From an uncultured Cytophagales bacterium (GTDB taxonomy: Bacteria; Bacteroidota; Bacteroidia; Cytophagales; Thermoflexibacteraceae): a stretch of 64,000 bases of DNA. Of the stretch, positions 19,565 through 29,703 are shown in pieces. The position numbers and the translations under genes are program-made. The stretch lies in NCBI GenBank assembly GCA_938039675.1, contig CALHUI010000007.1, positions 310,001 to 374,000 on the forward strand, in the 5' to 3' direction. The notes below the pieces were generated by a model. That model ran no database searches, was not told the origin of the DNA, and saw only the letters and a list, made by a program, of their open reading frames with translations. How positions within the stretch are numbered: the stretch's first letter is position 1; each line of letters starts with the position of its first letter.

Positions 19565-21265
19565 TTATGCCTGCCAGTTGCGCGGCTGTATAAATTGCCA
19601 AGCTTGTTCATTATCGGTTTGCTGTGTTACAACTTCCATTAGCATAGGCTTGGTACTGTCTGCCAACAACTGAGGCAGTAGTTCGGCAAAACGCTCCTTA
19701 TTATTTACGTAAAGATACGTAAAACCCGCGTCTTCGGCTGCGGAACGTGCGGAAAGCACCTGCCGCGTTACGAAATATTCATCGGTTTCGGCGAGCCCGC
19801 GCGGCCCGTCTATCATGCGGAAAATGCCGCCGCCGCCATTGTTCAACACAACAATGCGCAGGTTGGCCAGTGCGTAATTGTGCCACAGCGCATTGCGGTC
19901 GTACATGAAGGCAACATCTCCAACCAGCAATACGTGCAGCTTATCGGGCGAAGCCAGCGCATGTCCTACGGCAGTACTTACGCAACCGTCTATGCCGCTT
20001 GTTCCACGATTGCAGAAAACTTCTATTGCTCGCCAACGTTGCAAACCTACGGCTTGTGCATAGCGAACAGCCATAGAGTTGGCAAGATGCAACGTTGTAC
20101 CCTGCGGCAAAACCTGCATTAACCGATACACAACGGCGGGCTCATTCAATACGGCTGTTTGCCACAGTTCCTCAAATCGGCGGTCGCCAATGTGCATATC
20201 CACAGGCGGGAAGGGCTGCCACGCTGTTGCTTTTTGTAAAAAGGCAGAGTTTTTGGCAAGTGTTTGGAAAAACAACAACGGAGAAGTTCTGATAATCCGC
20301 GTCAAAGACTGGAACACATCGGGAACGCTGCCTGATTCCTGAATGTGCCAATGCTCTTGCGGCGGAAATTTGCGCAGTCGGTTTTTCAAAGCTTTGGATA
20401 AAACGGATTGTCCGAAAGTAATTAATAAATCAGGGGTTTGCCATTCGGCCAAATTGTTTTCGGTCAGTTGCAAACCTGCCTCATAGCGAAAAACGGCATT
20501 GGTTGCAGTGTGAATATTGGAAAAAATATCTCCAAATAGCGGAAAAGGCAGGCGATTGAGCACTTCTATCAGCAGTTTTTCCATGCGATTTTGCCCCGCT
20601 ACAAGTAATATTTTTTCTGTTTCTGACAATTTTTCAACAATTAAAAGCCATGAAGCCTCCGATAATTGCATAGAGCCGCGTTCTTCCGAAAAAATTTTTA
20701 TATCTTCATCAAAGGCAATTTCATGCTCGGGTTTGGGGTAAAAAGGCTCGCGAAAGGGCATATTTACATGCACTGCACCAGGCGGAAAAGCAGTGGCGGT
20801 ATGTATTGCCTCGCTCATTGTGCGATAGATAGCCCACACCGAATCGGGGTGTGAATAGTCTGCAGGGATTTCATAAGCAGCCTTACAGTGTTTACCGTAC
20901 ATATCTCGCTGACGAATAGTCTGCCCATCTGCTTGGTCTATCCATTCAGGCGGGCGGTCGGCAGTCAGCAACAGCAGCGGTACCCTGCTGAAACAGGCCT
21001 CAGCCACAGCAGGCGCATAATTCAATCCTGCCGAACCCGAAGTACAAATCAAGACTACTGGCGCACCCGACTGTTGCGCCATACCCAAGGCAATGAAGGC
21101 TGCAGCACGCTCATCGCTCACGCTGTAACAATATATATCGGGATGGCGAGTAAAAGCAATAGTCAGCGGCGCATTGCGCGAACCCGGTGAAATAACTGCA
21201 CGGGTTACACCCAAACGGGCACAAACGGTGGCAACATTAATAATGGGGTAATGAGAGTATCGCAT
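19565..21265 (-). CDS. menD: 2-succinyl-5-enolpyruvyl-6-hydroxy-3-cyclohexene-1-carboxylate synthase
   Basis: VISPGSRNAPLTIAFTRHPDIYCYSVSDERAAAFIALGMAQQSGAPVVLICTSGSAGLNYAPAVAEA; TPP-binding C-terminus. Confidence 0.96.
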   Translation of the reverse strand: MRYSHYPIINVATVCARLGVTRAVISPGSRNAPLTIAFTRHPDIYCYSVSDERAAAFIALGMAQQSGAPVVLICTSGSAGLNYAPAVAEACFSRVPLLLLTADRPPEWIDQADGQTIRQRDMYGKHCKAAYEIPADYSHPDSVWAIYRTMSEAIHTATAFPPGAVHVNMPFREPFYPKPEHEIAFDEDIKIFSEERGSMQLSEASWLLIVEKLSETEKILLVAGQNRMEKLLIEVLNRLPFPLFGDIFSNIHTATNAVFRYEAGLQLTENNLAEWQTPDLLITFGQSVLSKALKNRLRKFPPQEHWHIQESGSVPDVFQSLTRIIRTSPLLFFQTLAKNSAFLQKATAWQPFPPVDMHIGDRRFEELWQTAVLNEPAVVYRLMQVLPQGTTLHLANSMAVRYAQAVGLQRWRAIEVFCNRGTSGIDGCVSTAVGHALASPDKLHVLLVGDVAFMYDRNALWHNYALANLRIVVLNNGGGGIFRMIDGPRGLAETDEYFVTRQVLSARSAAEDAGFTYLYVNNKERFAELLPQLLADSTKPMLMEVVTQQTDNEQAWQFIQPRNWQA

Positions 21266-21451
21266 GTACTTTGTTAAATAGTTTCGGGCTTTATTGCAAA
21301 GCTATTTTGTTTATTCAATTACAGATGTAAGACAAGAAGAATATTTGCATGAAATATTTCATGCTTTTAGCGGTTATTTGTTTGTTGAACTCAAATAAAA
21401 ATATCACAAGGAGTTACAGAGCTGTTTGTCTCATCAAAACTACATTTTATT

Positions 21452-21838
21452 ATGATAACGGAAGTTACCCAAGGCGTTAAAGTATCTGTAAAAACGGAGT
21501 ATAAAAGTGAGTATTCACGACCGATGCAAAATCATCACGTATTCACGTATCATATCACAATTGAGAACAAAAGTGATTATACCGTGCAACTGATGCGTCG
21601 CCATTGGGAAATTTATGACGGAAACGGTACAGTAGCAGAGGTAGATGGCGATGGCGTAATCGGTGAGCAGCCTGTTTTAGCACCCGGTGAAGTGCATGAA
21701 TATGCTTCCGGTTGTCATCTGAAAAGCGGTATCGGCAAAATGCTGGGCTACTATATCATGGAACGCATCATAGATGGGCAGGAATTCCCGGTAGCTATCC
21801 CTGAGTTTTCGCTGATAGCACCTTATTTGTGCAACTAA
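21452..21838 (+). CDS. apaG: ApaG-domain protein
   Basis: FTYHITIENKSDYTVQLMRRHWEIYDGNGTVAEVDGDGVIGEQPVLAPGEVHEYASGC. Confidence 0.95.
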   Translation: MITEVTQGVKVSVKTEYKSEYSRPMQNHHVFTYHITIENKSDYTVQLMRRHWEIYDGNGTVAEVDGDGVIGEQPVLAPGEVHEYASGCHLKSGIGKMLGYYIMERIIDGQEFPVAIPEFSLIAPYLCN

Positions 21839-21881
21839 ATCGGATGGAAGCAGCTTAATTTGCGCTCAACTCTTTGTCGCT

Positions 21882-22634
21882 ATGTTAAGCTATCTGCACT
21901 ACTTGATTTCAGCTAAAACTCTGCACGATATTCATTCACCTTCCGTATTCAGACTACATAATGAGGTAATCCTTGCAAGTAAGCACTACTACGACTTTGA
22001 CGAAATCGAAAGATTTTTTCACCCACTCATAACAGATAACTCTATAGTAAGCGACTTAGGCGCGGCTCACGTGTCTAAGTTTTTTTTTCGCCCTACCGTG
22101 GCACAGATTATCCGAAATTTTGAGCCTTCGCAGCAGGTGGCACATCTACTCTACAAACTGGTAGATTTTTTTCATCCGCAAACGATTGCCGTTATGGGGG
22201 GTAATGTAGGTTTGGCAACGCGCTACTTAGCCAAAGGCTGGCATAAAAGTCGTCTTATAAGTATTGAACCCTGCAAAGACTTGGCACAAATCTCTGACAG
22301 CACCGCACAGGGCTTGCCACAGTTACGAATTGTGAACACCGACTGGCAATCGGGGGCGGCGGCTGTTACAAAAGTTTTCCCGCAGTTAGATTTTTTGTGG
22401 CTGAACACGCGTCATGCAAGCAGCATGTACACCACATGGCAAAACTGCCTACCTGCACTACACAGCGGAAGTGCGGCAGTGTTCCATCTGCGCTATCGAA
22501 GCAATGCTATGCAGCAAATTTGGAAACAGGTCATTGCCGATGAGCGCGTGCGTTTCAGCATCGACCTTTGGGAAATAGGCTTGGCTTTTATGGACGAAAA
22601 ACAGCCCAAGCAACATTTTGTTTTACGCCGATAA
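21882..22634 (+). CDS. Class I SAM-dependent methyltransferase-like protein
   Basis: Rossmann-like AVMGGNVGLATRYLAKG...SRLISIEPCKDLAQIS...; contains a T9 tract (KFFF). Confidence 0.65.
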   Translation: MLSYLHYLISAKTLHDIHSPSVFRLHNEVILASKHYYDFDEIERFFHPLITDNSIVSDLGAAHVSKFFFRPTVAQIIRNFEPSQQVAHLLYKLVDFFHPQTIAVMGGNVGLATRYLAKGWHKSRLISIEPCKDLAQISDSTAQGLPQLRIVNTDWQSGAAAVTKVFPQLDFLWLNTRHASSMYTTWQNCLPALHSGSAAVFHLRYRSNAMQQIWKQVIADERVRFSIDLWEIGLAFMDEKQPKQHFVLRR

Positions 22635-23048
22635 TCAACTCAATAGGTCGGGGTCGCGTTCCAGCAAAAGGATGGCGTGTTGCGGTACAATGAAATAGCG
22701 CTGCCCGCCATACATGACCTCATAAGCCGATTTTTGCAGAAAAATGGCCAAGTCACCTTCTTTGGCTTGCAATGGAATGTATTTAACTTTTTCCCCGGGT
22801 TCTTTCCATGGTTCGTCCTCATCGGTAGGCAGCGGAATAGGGATACCGGGGCCTACTTTCATAACATAACCGCTTTGCACGCGTTCATTCTCTTGTACGC
22901 TTGGCGGCAGGTAGAGGCCGCTTTCGGTACGGTTGGCAGGCGATTTAGGTTTGATTAGCACACGGTCGCCTACTACAATAATTTTATCTAAATTTATTTC
23001 CGCCGTTGTCATAACAGGTGTTGGGGCGATATTTGTTAAGTTAATCAT
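22635..23048 (-). CDS. GroES-like co-chaperonin homolog (second-type, no adjacent groEL)
   Basis: VGDRVLIKPKSPANRTESGLYLPPSVQENERVQSGYVMKVGPG...; about 137 aa with extra segment PIPLPTDEDEPWKEPG. Confidence 0.8.
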   Translation of the reverse strand: MINLTNIAPTPVMTTAEINLDKIIVVGDRVLIKPKSPANRTESGLYLPPSVQENERVQSGYVMKVGPGIPIPLPTDEDEPWKEPGEKVKYIPLQAKEGDLAIFLQKSAYEVMYGGQRYFIVPQHAILLLERDPDLLS

Positions 23049-23168
23049 TGGTTGTATAAATTATTATTGAACACCAATTACGTTCCTGACTGATTGAAAA
23101 ACTGCTTTTGATGCGATTGGTTTTCTAACCATAATAATACCACAACCTGTAAACTGACAAAAAGTCAT

Positions 23169-24185
23169 ATGACAGAGCCGCTTTTGGAATGTATCCCTAA
23201 TTTTTCGGAAGGGCGCGATGAAAAAGTGATTCGCGCTATTGCAGCCTCTATCACTTCGGTAGCGGCAGTAAAATTATTGGAAATAGATTCGGGTTATGAT
23301 GCTAATCGGACGGTAATGACTTTTGTAGGCGCTCCCGAAGCAGTTTGTGAAGCGGCTTTTCGAGCAATGGCAACAGCAGCCGACCTGATAGATATGCGCC
23401 GCCATCATGGAGCGCACCCGCGTATAGGCGCTACGGATGTATGCCCGCTGGTGCCGCTGCACCACATAAGCATGGAAGAAACTGTACAATTGGCACACCA
23501 ACTTGCCCGACGTGTGGGTGGGGAACTGCAAATTCCGGTGTATTGCTACGAGTATGCGGCCACATCGGAAGAACGCCGCAGCCTGCCGTTTTTGCGCAAG
23601 GGAGAGTATGAAGGTCTGGCGCGCCGCATGTTGCATTTTCAACCCGACTTTGGTCCTAAAACGTTTCAGCCCAAACCGGGAGCTACGGTAATTGGTGCAC
23701 GTAAAATTCTGGTGGCGTGGAATTGCAACCTTGCGACCAAAGATATAGCCATAGCCAAATCAATTGCGGCCGAGGTGCGCACTTCGGGGCGCAAGTTACC
23801 CGGCAACTCTTACCCCGAGAAACAGTTTATTCCGGGCAAGTTGCCCGCCGTACGTGCCATTGGCTGGCTAATGCCCGAATACGACTGCGCACAGGTTTCT
23901 ACCAATCTGATTGATATTGATGTTACGCCCATTCATATGGCTTATGAAGAAATCAGCAAAACGGCTCTTCGCTACGGCACAAGAGTTACAGGCTCAGAAT
24001 TGGTGGGGCTAATTCCCTTGCAAGCTATGCTGGAAGCAGGCCGTTACTTTTTTATGAAGGATAAACAGCCCGTACCCGACGATGAAGGCGCACTCATTGC
24101 CAAAGCCGTACAAAGTATGGGGCTGGATGAACTGCGGCCTTTTGAACCCGAAAAGAAGATTATTGAGTATGCGATGAAGCGTTAG
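23169..24185 (+). CDS. ftcD: Glutamate formimidoyltransferase
   Basis: LLECIPNFSEGRDEKVIRAIAASI...HHGAHPRIGATDVCPLVPL. Confidence 0.94.
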   Translation: MTEPLLECIPNFSEGRDEKVIRAIAASITSVAAVKLLEIDSGYDANRTVMTFVGAPEAVCEAAFRAMATAADLIDMRRHHGAHPRIGATDVCPLVPLHHISMEETVQLAHQLARRVGGELQIPVYCYEYAATSEERRSLPFLRKGEYEGLARRMLHFQPDFGPKTFQPKPGATVIGARKILVAWNCNLATKDIAIAKSIAAEVRTSGRKLPGNSYPEKQFIPGKLPAVRAIGWLMPEYDCAQVSTNLIDIDVTPIHMAYEEISKTALRYGTRVTGSELVGLIPLQAMLEAGRYFFMKDKQPVPDDEGALIAKAVQSMGLDELRPFEPEKKIIEYAMKR

Positions 24186-24208
24186 CAGCTTATGTGCCAT
24201 CGCTCCAT

Positions 24209-25108
24209 TCATTTTTTCAACCATAAAACAAATTTGCGCCCCATCAGCAACTTGGCTAAAAGAGTTAGCTGCGGCCAATTGATTCCCAACAGGCGGATGG
24301 CTTGCAACATATAGCGGATGCTATTGCTGTAACGGCGGTCTAAATAACTGTGAATGGCACAGAATCGGTAAGTGTTGCCCCACAGAAGAGCTTTTTCCTG
24401 CTCATCGAGCGTTGTTTGGGAAATGATGAACTCCGTAGCAGCTATTCGTCCGGCGATAACGTGACTGTGGTTGGTCATGGAGCGGTTGTTATGCACAACC
24501 ACCACATTGGTAACTTCATCTATCAGCAGCAATTCGCGATGGCGGTAGTTCAAAAGGTGAAAAATCCAGTCTTCACAAAAGTTGAACTGCGGCGGAAAGA
24601 GGTGAATATCGGGGCATTCTTTCTGCACGCACACGAATATACCTACCGGATTGCCGCTCAAAAACAAGCGGTAGTCATACCTCCCTCCTGCCAGTTTGTT
24701 AATTTCATCTTCTAAAATGCCTTCATCGGTTTGCAGCACAAATTTAGTAGCCAAAAAGCACACATCAGGATTTTCAGCAATAGCACAGGCAAGCGTTGCC
24801 AAATGATGGGGCTTCATCAGGTCATCTGAATCGTGAAAAACAACATATTTGCCTTTTGCTAATGAAAAACCTGTATTTCGGGCAATGGAGCGTTCCTCAT
24901 TTACCTTACGGTAGTAGCGGATGCGCTCGTCGCGCCGCAACCACTGCTGCATCAGTTGCGGGGTATCGTCAGTACTGCCGTCATCTATCAGTAAAAGTTC
25001 AAAATCTGCACAGGTTTGAGCCAGAATGGTTTCCAATACCTGCGGCAAAAAGTCGGCACGGTTATAAGTCGGTATCACAACGGAGAAAAGCGGGGTTGGA
25101 GCAGGCAT
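24209..25108 (-). CDS. Glycosyltransferase family 2 protein
   Basis: FSVVIPTYNRADFLPQVLETILAQTCADFELLLIDDGSTDDTPQLM...VVFHDSDD. Confidence 0.9.
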   Translation of the reverse strand: MPAPTPLFSVVIPTYNRADFLPQVLETILAQTCADFELLLIDDGSTDDTPQLMQQWLRRDERIRYYRKVNEERSIARNTGFSLAKGKYVVFHDSDDLMKPHHLATLACAIAENPDVCFLATKFVLQTDEGILEDEINKLAGGRYDYRLFLSGNPVGIFVCVQKECPDIHLFPPQFNFCEDWIFHLLNYRHRELLLIDEVTNVVVVHNNRSMTNHSHVIAGRIAATEFIISQTTLDEQEKALLWGNTYRFCAIHSYLDRRYSNSIRYMLQAIRLLGINWPQLTLLAKLLMGRKFVLWLKK

Positions 25109-25113
25109 GTCTG

Positions 25114-25450
25114 TCAGTTATTTTCTTGTGGGTTAATTTTCCGAAGAATTTCCGTTACTCTCTCTGCACTGATGCCAACCTGTGAGGCGATTTCGTTAAT
25201 GTTTTTACTGCTTTTAAACAAGCCTATCATTTCCAGCACCAACTCAATGTTTTCTTCTCTGTCTTTTGCGACTCCCTCTTCCCTTGCCCATATCCAGAGA
25301 GTTTTTTAATCTCTATACGATTTCAAGCCGTCTTCATAAGCCTCCGGAATTGACATTAGTAAACGAATTGACATATTTTTCTCTTTCACGGGAAAAAATG
25401 GTCAAACGTTGTCCGGCAGCAATATTTTGAGTGTTTTTTCAGACTTGGTC
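25114..25450 (-). pseudogene. C-terminal remnant of an Rpn-type PD-(D/E)XK nuclease/putative transposase
   Basis: KSEKTLKILLPDNV*PFFPVKEKNMSIRLLMSIPEAYEDGLKSYRD*KTLWIWAREEGVAKDREENIELVLEMIGLFKSSKNINEIASQVGISAERVTEILRKINPQENN*; two in-frame stops. Confidence 0.6.
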
Positions 25451-25515
25451 AGTCATTTGATGTATGTTTGACCGGCCAACGAACGCATAACAAAGTTTCA
25501 AAATAATTTCAAGAT

Positions 25516-27156
25516 ATGCTACGAATCTATTGCCTCATTTCGTTGCTTTTACTTGGGCATACCACTTCTGCACAGCAAAAAATTTACGCCCGCGCCGATA
25601 CGCTTCGCGGAACATTGCTGCCCGAGCGCGCCTGCTACGACGTAACTTATTACGACCTAAACCTAAAAGTAAAACCCGCAGAGAAGGCTATTGCAGGCTA
25701 CAATGCGATTACTTTCCGTGCCGTACAGGATTTCAGTATCATGCAAGTGGACTTAGCCGCCAATATGACCATTGACCGCATTTTATATGAGGAATATCAG
25801 GTGCGGTTTCGCCGCGAAGGCAACGCGGTATTTATCAATTTGAATAAGACTGTTCCGGCAGGTAAAACAGGCACAGTAAAAATTTACTATCAGGGGCAGC
25901 CGCGCATAGCACCCAACCCGCCTTGGGACGGTGGTTTTTCATGGGAAAAAGACAAACAAGGTCGCCCGTGGATTGGTGTCAGTTGTCAGGGGCTGGGGGC
26001 AAGTACTTGGTGGCCTTGCAAAGACCATCCTTCCGACGAGCCGGACAGTATGCGCATCTACTGCGAAGTGCCTGAACCGCTGATATGTGTTGCCAACGGC
26101 AACCTTTCGGGGGTAGTGAGTGCGCCCGGCGGCTACAAAGGCTACGATTGGCGCGTGAGCTACCCGATTAACAACTATAACGTAACACTCAATATTGCGC
26201 ACTATGCCCATCTGGAAGATGAATACACGGCTGCCGACGGCGAAAAGCTGGCAGTAGATTACTACATTTTGGATTACAACAAGGAAAAAGCACAGAAGCA
26301 TTTTGAGCAGGTGAAGCCGATGCTTGCCTGTTTTGAAAAACGCTTTGGCAAATATCCCTTCTGGCGCGACGGTTTTGCACTCGTGGAAACGCCTTACTGG
26401 GGGATGGAACACCAAAGCGCAGTCGCTTACGGTAACAACTACCGCAACAATGAGTTTGACTTTGACTTTATCATCATTCACGAAAGTGCACATGAATACT
26501 TCGGTAACAGCCTGACCATGCAGGACAACGCCGAACTCTGGATTCACGAGTCCTTTACCACTTATGCCGAAGTGTTGTATCTGGAATGTCTGACGGGCAG
26601 CACCGAAAAAACAATTGAGTACCTCCAGAAGCAACGGCTGCGCATCCACAACTTAGACCCGATGGTAGGAAAGTTTGGCGTGAACTACAACCAATGGCGC
26701 GACTCGGATATTTACTTTAAAGGCACTTGGATGTTACATTCCATCCGCCACACCATCGCCAACGATACACTTTGGTACAATACCATCTACGACTTTGCAC
26801 AACAATTTCGCATCCGGAATCTTTCTACCGATGAAGTGATTGCGTTTTTCAACAAGCGTACCCGCAAGAATCTGACCCCGATTTTCCGTCAGTATTTGTT
26901 CCATACGCAGGTGCCGCAGTTGGAGTACAAGTGGGAGCAGAAAGGGAAAAAAACAACCCTCAGCTACCGTTGGAATGCGGCAGAAAAGGATTTTAACATG
27001 CCGGTATGGGTGCGCATCAACAAAGCCGCCGACTGGGTGAAAATATTCCCCACAGCGCAGTGGCAAACCCTGACGGATAAGAAAAACAAACAGCCCGACC
27101 TGCAATTCAATACCGACTTGATGTATTTCGAGCCCGTAGAAGCGGGCGGCAAATAA
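25516..27156 (+). CDS. M1 family (gluzincin) metallopeptidase, secreted
   Basis: Signal peptide; IIHESAHEYFGNSLTMQDNAELWIHESF (HExxH-18-E). Confidence 0.93.
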   Translation: MLRIYCLISLLLLGHTTSAQQKIYARADTLRGTLLPERACYDVTYYDLNLKVKPAEKAIAGYNAITFRAVQDFSIMQVDLAANMTIDRILYEEYQVRFRREGNAVFINLNKTVPAGKTGTVKIYYQGQPRIAPNPPWDGGFSWEKDKQGRPWIGVSCQGLGASTWWPCKDHPSDEPDSMRIYCEVPEPLICVANGNLSGVVSAPGGYKGYDWRVSYPINNYNVTLNIAHYAHLEDEYTAADGEKLAVDYYILDYNKEKAQKHFEQVKPMLACFEKRFGKYPFWRDGFALVETPYWGMEHQSAVAYGNNYRNNEFDFDFIIIHESAHEYFGNSLTMQDNAELWIHESFTTYAEVLYLECLTGSTEKTIEYLQKQRLRIHNLDPMVGKFGVNYNQWRDSDIYFKGTWMLHSIRHTIANDTLWYNTIYDFAQQFRIRNLSTDEVIAFFNKRTRKNLTPIFRQYLFHTQVPQLEYKWEQKGKKTTLSYRWNAAEKDFNMPVWVRINKAADWVKIFPTAQWQTLTDKKNKQPDLQFNTDLMYFEPVEAGGK

Positions 27157-27168
27157 AAATGGCAACAT

Positions 27169-29541
27169 TCAGTGCTGTCGTTGCTCAGCGGCACTGATGT
27201 TTTCAATGCCTTTGAGCAGTGCATCGGGCGTAAATGAAATGCTGTCAATGCCTTGCTCTACCAAAAACTGCGAAAAGGCGGGGTAGTCGCTTGGAGCTTG
27301 CCCGCAAAGCCCGATTTTGCGCCCAGCAGCCTTAGCCGCCTGAATTACGGAGGCAAGCATTGCCCTGACGGCTTCGTTGTTTTCATCAAACAAATCGTTG
27401 ATGATGGCAGAGTCGCGGTCTATGCCGAGGGTGAGCTGTGTCAGGTCATTAGAGCCGATAGAAAACCCGTCAAATATTTCGGCAAACTTCTGTGCCAAAA
27501 TCACATTGCTGGGGATTTCGACCATCACGTAAACTTCCAGCCCGTTTTTACCGCGTTCCAGCCCATAGGCTTGCATTGTTTCCAATACCTTTTTGCCTTC
27601 GGCAATGGTGCGACAGAACGGAATCATCAGCTTAACGTTGGTTAGTCCCATTTCGTCGCGGACAATGCGCATGGCTTCGCACTCCAGCCCGAAGCCCTCG
27701 CAGTAGCGCTCGTGGTAGTAGCGCGATGCGCCCCGAAAGCCCAGCATCGGGTTTTCTTCTTCGGGTTCAAAAGGTTTTCCGCCGATGAGTTGCGCATATT
27801 CATTGCTTTTGAAGTCGCTCATGCGCACAATCACATCTTTGGGATAAAACGCCGCTGCCACCATCGCCACCGCTTCGGAAAGTTTTTCAATGAAATACTT
27901 TTTCTTGTCGGTGTATTGTGCCGTGATGGCCTCAATGGCTTTTTTGTCGTTAAAACTTGTCAGTTCATGGAATTTGACCAAAGCCATCGGGTGAACGCGG
28001 ATGCTGTTGGAGATGATAAACTCCATGCGGAGCAACCCCACACCTTTATTGGGATAGCGCGCCAAGTGGAACGCGCGGTTGGGGTCTGCCAAAATGAACA
28101 TTGGCTCGGTGCGCGTTGCAGGAATTTTCTGAAAATCAATCACTTTTTCTTCCCATTCCAATTGACCGTCGTACACGTAACCCTCGTCGCCTTCGGCGCA
28201 GGAAACAGTAACAATTTGCCCGTCGTGCAGTTTGTGGGTAGCATCGCCCGTCCCTACCAGAGCATGGATGCCCAATTCGCGGGCAACAATAGAGGCATGG
28301 CTGGTTCTGCCGCCTTTGTTAGTAACGATGCAAATGGCTTTGCGCAGCAGGGCGTTCCAATCGGGATTGGTAATGTTGGCCACAATGATGTCGCCCTGTC
28401 TTATCTTGCCTGCATCTGCCAGCGAGTGTACAATACATACTCTGCCGCTTGCAATGGCACTTCCTACGGCTTTTCCTTTGCAAAGCGGTTTGGCATTGGC
28501 GCGCAGCTTGTATTCTTTGATGTTGATGGCCTGTTTTTGTGCGTGTACAGTTTCGGGGCGAGCCTGAACGATGAATAATTCGCCGGTAATACCATCCTTT
28601 GCCCATTCTATGTCCATCGGCATTTGGTAGTGTTGCTCAATGGCATAGCACCAGCGACCCAGCGTTTCCACGTCGGCATTGCTGATGGAATATACGCCGC
28701 GCTCCTGTGGCGAGGTTTCTACGTTGGTGATGGAGCGTTCAGTTCCCCGCCAATAAATCATCTTGTTTTCCTTCGCACCTAACTTTTTGCTAATCAGCGC
28801 ATTTTTACCCTGCGCAACGGAAGGTTTAAATATGTAAAATTCATCGGGACTGACTGCGCCCTGTACAATATTTTCGCCCAATCCCCAAGCAGCAGTAATA
28901 TAAATGACCTTGTCAAAACCGCTTTCGGGGTCTAAGGTGAAAGCAACGCCTGCACTGCCTTTGTCGGAACGTACCATGCGCTGCACGCCTACCGAAAGAG
29001 CCACGTGCATATGTTCAAAGCCGTTGTCCACGCGATATTTGATGGCGCGGTCGTTGAAAAGCGACACATAACAGCGATGGACAGCTGCTATAACGGCATC
29101 TCCGCCCTGTATGTTCAGAAAACTGTCGTGTTGGCCGGCAAAACTTGCCGTAGGCAGGTCTTCGGCAGTAGCGCTGCTCCGAACGGCAAACGATAACTCT
29201 TCACTGCCGCCGAGGGCATTCAACGAGTGCCGCACTTGCTGTGCAATTGCATCGGGTATTTTACCTGAGGCTACCAACTCGCGGCACTTCTGCCCTACCT
29301 CGGGCAAATTTTCAAGATGTACCGTATCCAATTGTGCCAAGATATGCGCAAGTTGCTCCTTTAAGTTATTGTGTGTTATAAAATGCCAATAAGCCGCAGC
29401 AGTAACAGCAAAACCGTCGGGAATACGGATGCCTAACGGCGCAAGCTGGCTGAACATTTCGCCCAGAGAAGCATTTTTACCACCGACCACTGCCACATCG
29501 GTATTGCGGATGCGGCTGAATGGAATGCAAAAAGTTGTCAT
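27169..29541 (-). CDS. ppsA: Phosphoenolpyruvate synthase
   Basis: GGKNASLGEMF...NKGGRTSHASIVARELGI...IGSNDLTQLTLGIDRDS...GLCGQAPSDYP. Start placed at MTTFC because a promoter lies within the longer track ORF. Confidence 0.94.
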   Translation of the reverse strand: MTTFCIPFSRIRNTDVAVVGGKNASLGEMFSQLAPLGIRIPDGFAVTAAAYWHFITHNNLKEQLAHILAQLDTVHLENLPEVGQKCRELVASGKIPDAIAQQVRHSLNALGGSEELSFAVRSSATAEDLPTASFAGQHDSFLNIQGGDAVIAAVHRCYVSLFNDRAIKYRVDNGFEHMHVALSVGVQRMVRSDKGSAGVAFTLDPESGFDKVIYITAAWGLGENIVQGAVSPDEFYIFKPSVAQGKNALISKKLGAKENKMIYWRGTERSITNVETSPQERGVYSISNADVETLGRWCYAIEQHYQMPMDIEWAKDGITGELFIVQARPETVHAQKQAINIKEYKLRANAKPLCKGKAVGSAIASGRVCIVHSLADAGKIRQGDIIVANITNPDWNALLRKAICIVTNKGGRTSHASIVARELGIHALVGTGDATHKLHDGQIVTVSCAEGDEGYVYDGQLEWEEKVIDFQKIPATRTEPMFILADPNRAFHLARYPNKGVGLLRMEFIISNSIRVHPMALVKFHELTSFNDKKAIEAITAQYTDKKKYFIEKLSEAVAMVAAAFYPKDVIVRMSDFKSNEYAQLIGGKPFEPEEENPMLGFRGASRYYHERYCEGFGLECEAMRIVRDEMGLTNVKLMIPFCRTIAEGKKVLETMQAYGLERGKNGLEVYVMVEIPSNVILAQKFAEIFDGFSIGSNDLTQLTLGIDRDSAIINDLFDENNEAVRAMLASVIQAAKAAGRKIGLCGQAPSDYPAFSQFLVEQGIDSISFTPDALLKGIENISAAEQRQH

Positions 29542-29565
29542 AGTACCGTCTTGTTTGTTGGTAAA

Positions 29566-29597
29566 TAAAGCTACAAAAAGCGTGGCTGCTGCCCAAA
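29566..29597 (-). promoter_or_regulatory. Bacteroidota-type promoter TTTG-N20-TAGCTTTA upstream of ppsA
   Basis: Minus strand TTTGGGCAGCAGCCACGCTTTTTGTAGCTTTA ending about 25 nt before ATG at 29541. Confidence 0.5.
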
Positions 29598-29627
29598 TAT
29601 TCATAGAAACTTAATCATTATCAGACT

Positions 29628-29658
29628 TTTGCGCTTTATTTGTTTTAGCGTAACTTTG
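29628..29658 (+). promoter_or_regulatory. Bacteroidota-type promoter TTTG-N19-TAACTTTG upstream of typA
   Basis: TTTGCGCTTTATTTGTTTTAGCGTAACTTTG; typA ATG at 29704. Confidence 0.65.
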
Positions 29659-29703
29659 CGCCTCAATTGAGGGAAAAGCCCTTGTGTATCATTTAGTTTC
29701 TTT

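Noticed and set aside
25939-26649. 236-aa minus-strand ORF antisense to the M1 peptidase
   Set aside because: Cys/His/Val-rich shadow translation of a well-supported coding gene; no family pattern.
27712-28578. 288-aa plus-strand ORF antisense to ppsA
   Set aside because: Codon-bias shadow ORF; ppsA is unambiguous on the other strand.
27169-29604. Longer ppsA start (MNIWAAATLFVALFTNK...)
   Set aside because: A promoter-like TTTG-N20-TAGCTTTA lies inside the extension; PEP synthase similarity begins at MTTFC.
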